Source: Bacillus sp. EB106-08-02-XG196 (lineage in GTDB: Bacteria; Bacillota; Bacilli; Bacillales; Cytobacillaceae). Taken from it: DNA of 64,000 bases. Below are positions 63,658-64,000 of this stretch, piece after piece. The stretch covers positions 186,001 to 250,000 of the forward strand of contig NZ_JABWSY010000006.1 of assembly GCF_013396335.1 (NCBI RefSeq). The letters run 5' to 3'. Every line of letters starts with the position of its first letter. Within the stretch, counting starts at the first letter, position 1. The notes below the pieces were generated by a model. It had not been told where the DNA came from. It saw only the letters and a program-made list of their open reading frames with translations, and searched no databases. A program made the position numbers and the translations under genes.

Positions 63658-64000
63658 TTAGAAGATATCAATGATGAGAACCATCACTAAAAGACCGGTA
63701 ATAAAAGCATACGTAGAGACCCTCTCATTGCCATCACCATGGCTTTCTGGGATTAACTCTTTATAAATAATAAACAACATCGCACCGGCCGCAAATGAAA
63801 GACCATATGGGACAAGCCCTTGAACAAATGAGGTTAAATAAAATCCCATGAAGGATGTAACAATCTCAATTGCACCTGTTAGGGTTGAAAGCAAGAAGGC
63901 CTTAAATTTGCTGATTTTTTGATTAACTAAAAAGAGAGCAACAAGAAGGCCTTCTGGCGCATTCTGAAAACCAATTGCCAGCGCGATCAAATTCCCCGTA
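63658..64000 (-). CDS. ZIP-family divalent metal transporter (C-terminal part, cut by window edge)
   Basis: The frame runs off the right edge, so only the C-terminal ~114 residues are present. They hold four membrane segments, GFQNAPEGLLVALFL (ZIP metal-binding helix; QN in place of the usual HN) and AAGAMLFIIYKELIPESH (second metal helix). ZIP proteins import zinc, iron or manganese. No regulatory site is visible because the start lies outside. Confidence 0.86.
   Translation of the reverse strand, partial: TGNLIALAIGFQNAPEGLLVALFLVNQKISKFKAFLLSTLTGAIEIVTSFMGFYLTSFVQGLVPYGLSFAAGAMLFIIYKELIPESHGDGNERVSTYAFITGLLVMVLIIDIF

Noticed and set aside
1..64000. tRNA or rRNA genes, phage genes, tnpA-type transposase
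   Set aside because: None recognised on reading through the window; the IscB element appears to lack its own transposase.

Overview
The window is chromosomal DNA of a low-GC, endospore-forming Gram-positive bacterium of the Bacillaceae (Bacillus, Neobacillus or Priestia-like). The evidence is strong AGGAGG-type ribosome-binding sites, frequent TTG/GTG starts, many U-tailed hairpin terminators, spore genes (an alpha/beta-type SASP, GerA/B/C-type germination receptor genes, a CotY/CotZ-like coat protein, YjcZ-type miniproteins, Spo0E-like and KinE-like regulators), a SigI-RsgI pair, and a methionine-salvage cluster behind an S-box riboswitch. No rRNA, tRNA, CRISPR array, prophage or autonomous transposase was seen.

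Layout, left to right. (1) A polyhydroxyalkanoate (PHA) locus enters from the left edge: the end of a PhaR-like gene, class IV synthase phaC, and a convergent alpha/beta hydrolase. (2) Two secreted PepSY proteins lie beside an OmpR-type two-component system. (3) An ABC exporter operon is split by an IscB/omega-RNA (OMEGA, HEARO-type) element with all recognisable nuclease residues intact. (4) A minus-strand cassette holds a secreted protein, ABC ATPase, permease, histidine kinase and response regulator. (5) Housekeeping and small genes follow: IDEAL protein, TrpG/PabA-type amidotransferase, permuted NlpC/P60 protein, YczE-like protein, aminotransferase, PEP carboxylase and AdhE. (6) A second PHA locus has acyl-CoA ligase, granule-type protein, phaR, the paralogous hydrolase, phaQ and phaP, but no synthase. 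(7) Cell-envelope genes are a CwlO-like NlpC/P60 hydrolase and UppP. (8) A decayed stretch holds a KinB-like kinase that is frameshifted and lacks its phospho-acceptor histidine, and a germination operon whose A and C genes are frameshifted. (9) Spore-surface genes, a DUF1232 protein, an FtsH-like protease, RF3 and an SDR enzyme follow. (10) The SigI-RsgI stress module comes with a DUF5667 protein; both transcription units carry the same C-rich/CGTA promoter-like signature. (11) Next are SASP and small spore-type ORFs, a B12/radical-SAM enzyme, a two-polypeptide 2-oxoacid:ferredoxin oxidoreductase, the KinE-like kinase and the mtnU/mtnE/mtnWXBD salvage genes, then a Spo0E-like protein and a ZIP transporter cut by the right edge.

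Central-carbon genes (PEP carboxylase, AdhE, ferredoxin-dependent oxidoreductase, acyl-CoA ligase) sit among the PHA genes. They suggest a cell that balances acetyl-CoA between storage, fermentation and anaplerosis; that link is inference from gene content. The most notable observations are the intact IscB/omega-RNA element inside an operon, a hairpin that may bridge a Shine-Dalgarno sequence to the permease start, the duplicated PHA loci with a fossil phaQ promoter, the paired sigma-I-like promoters, and a block of frameshifted sporulation/germination genes.
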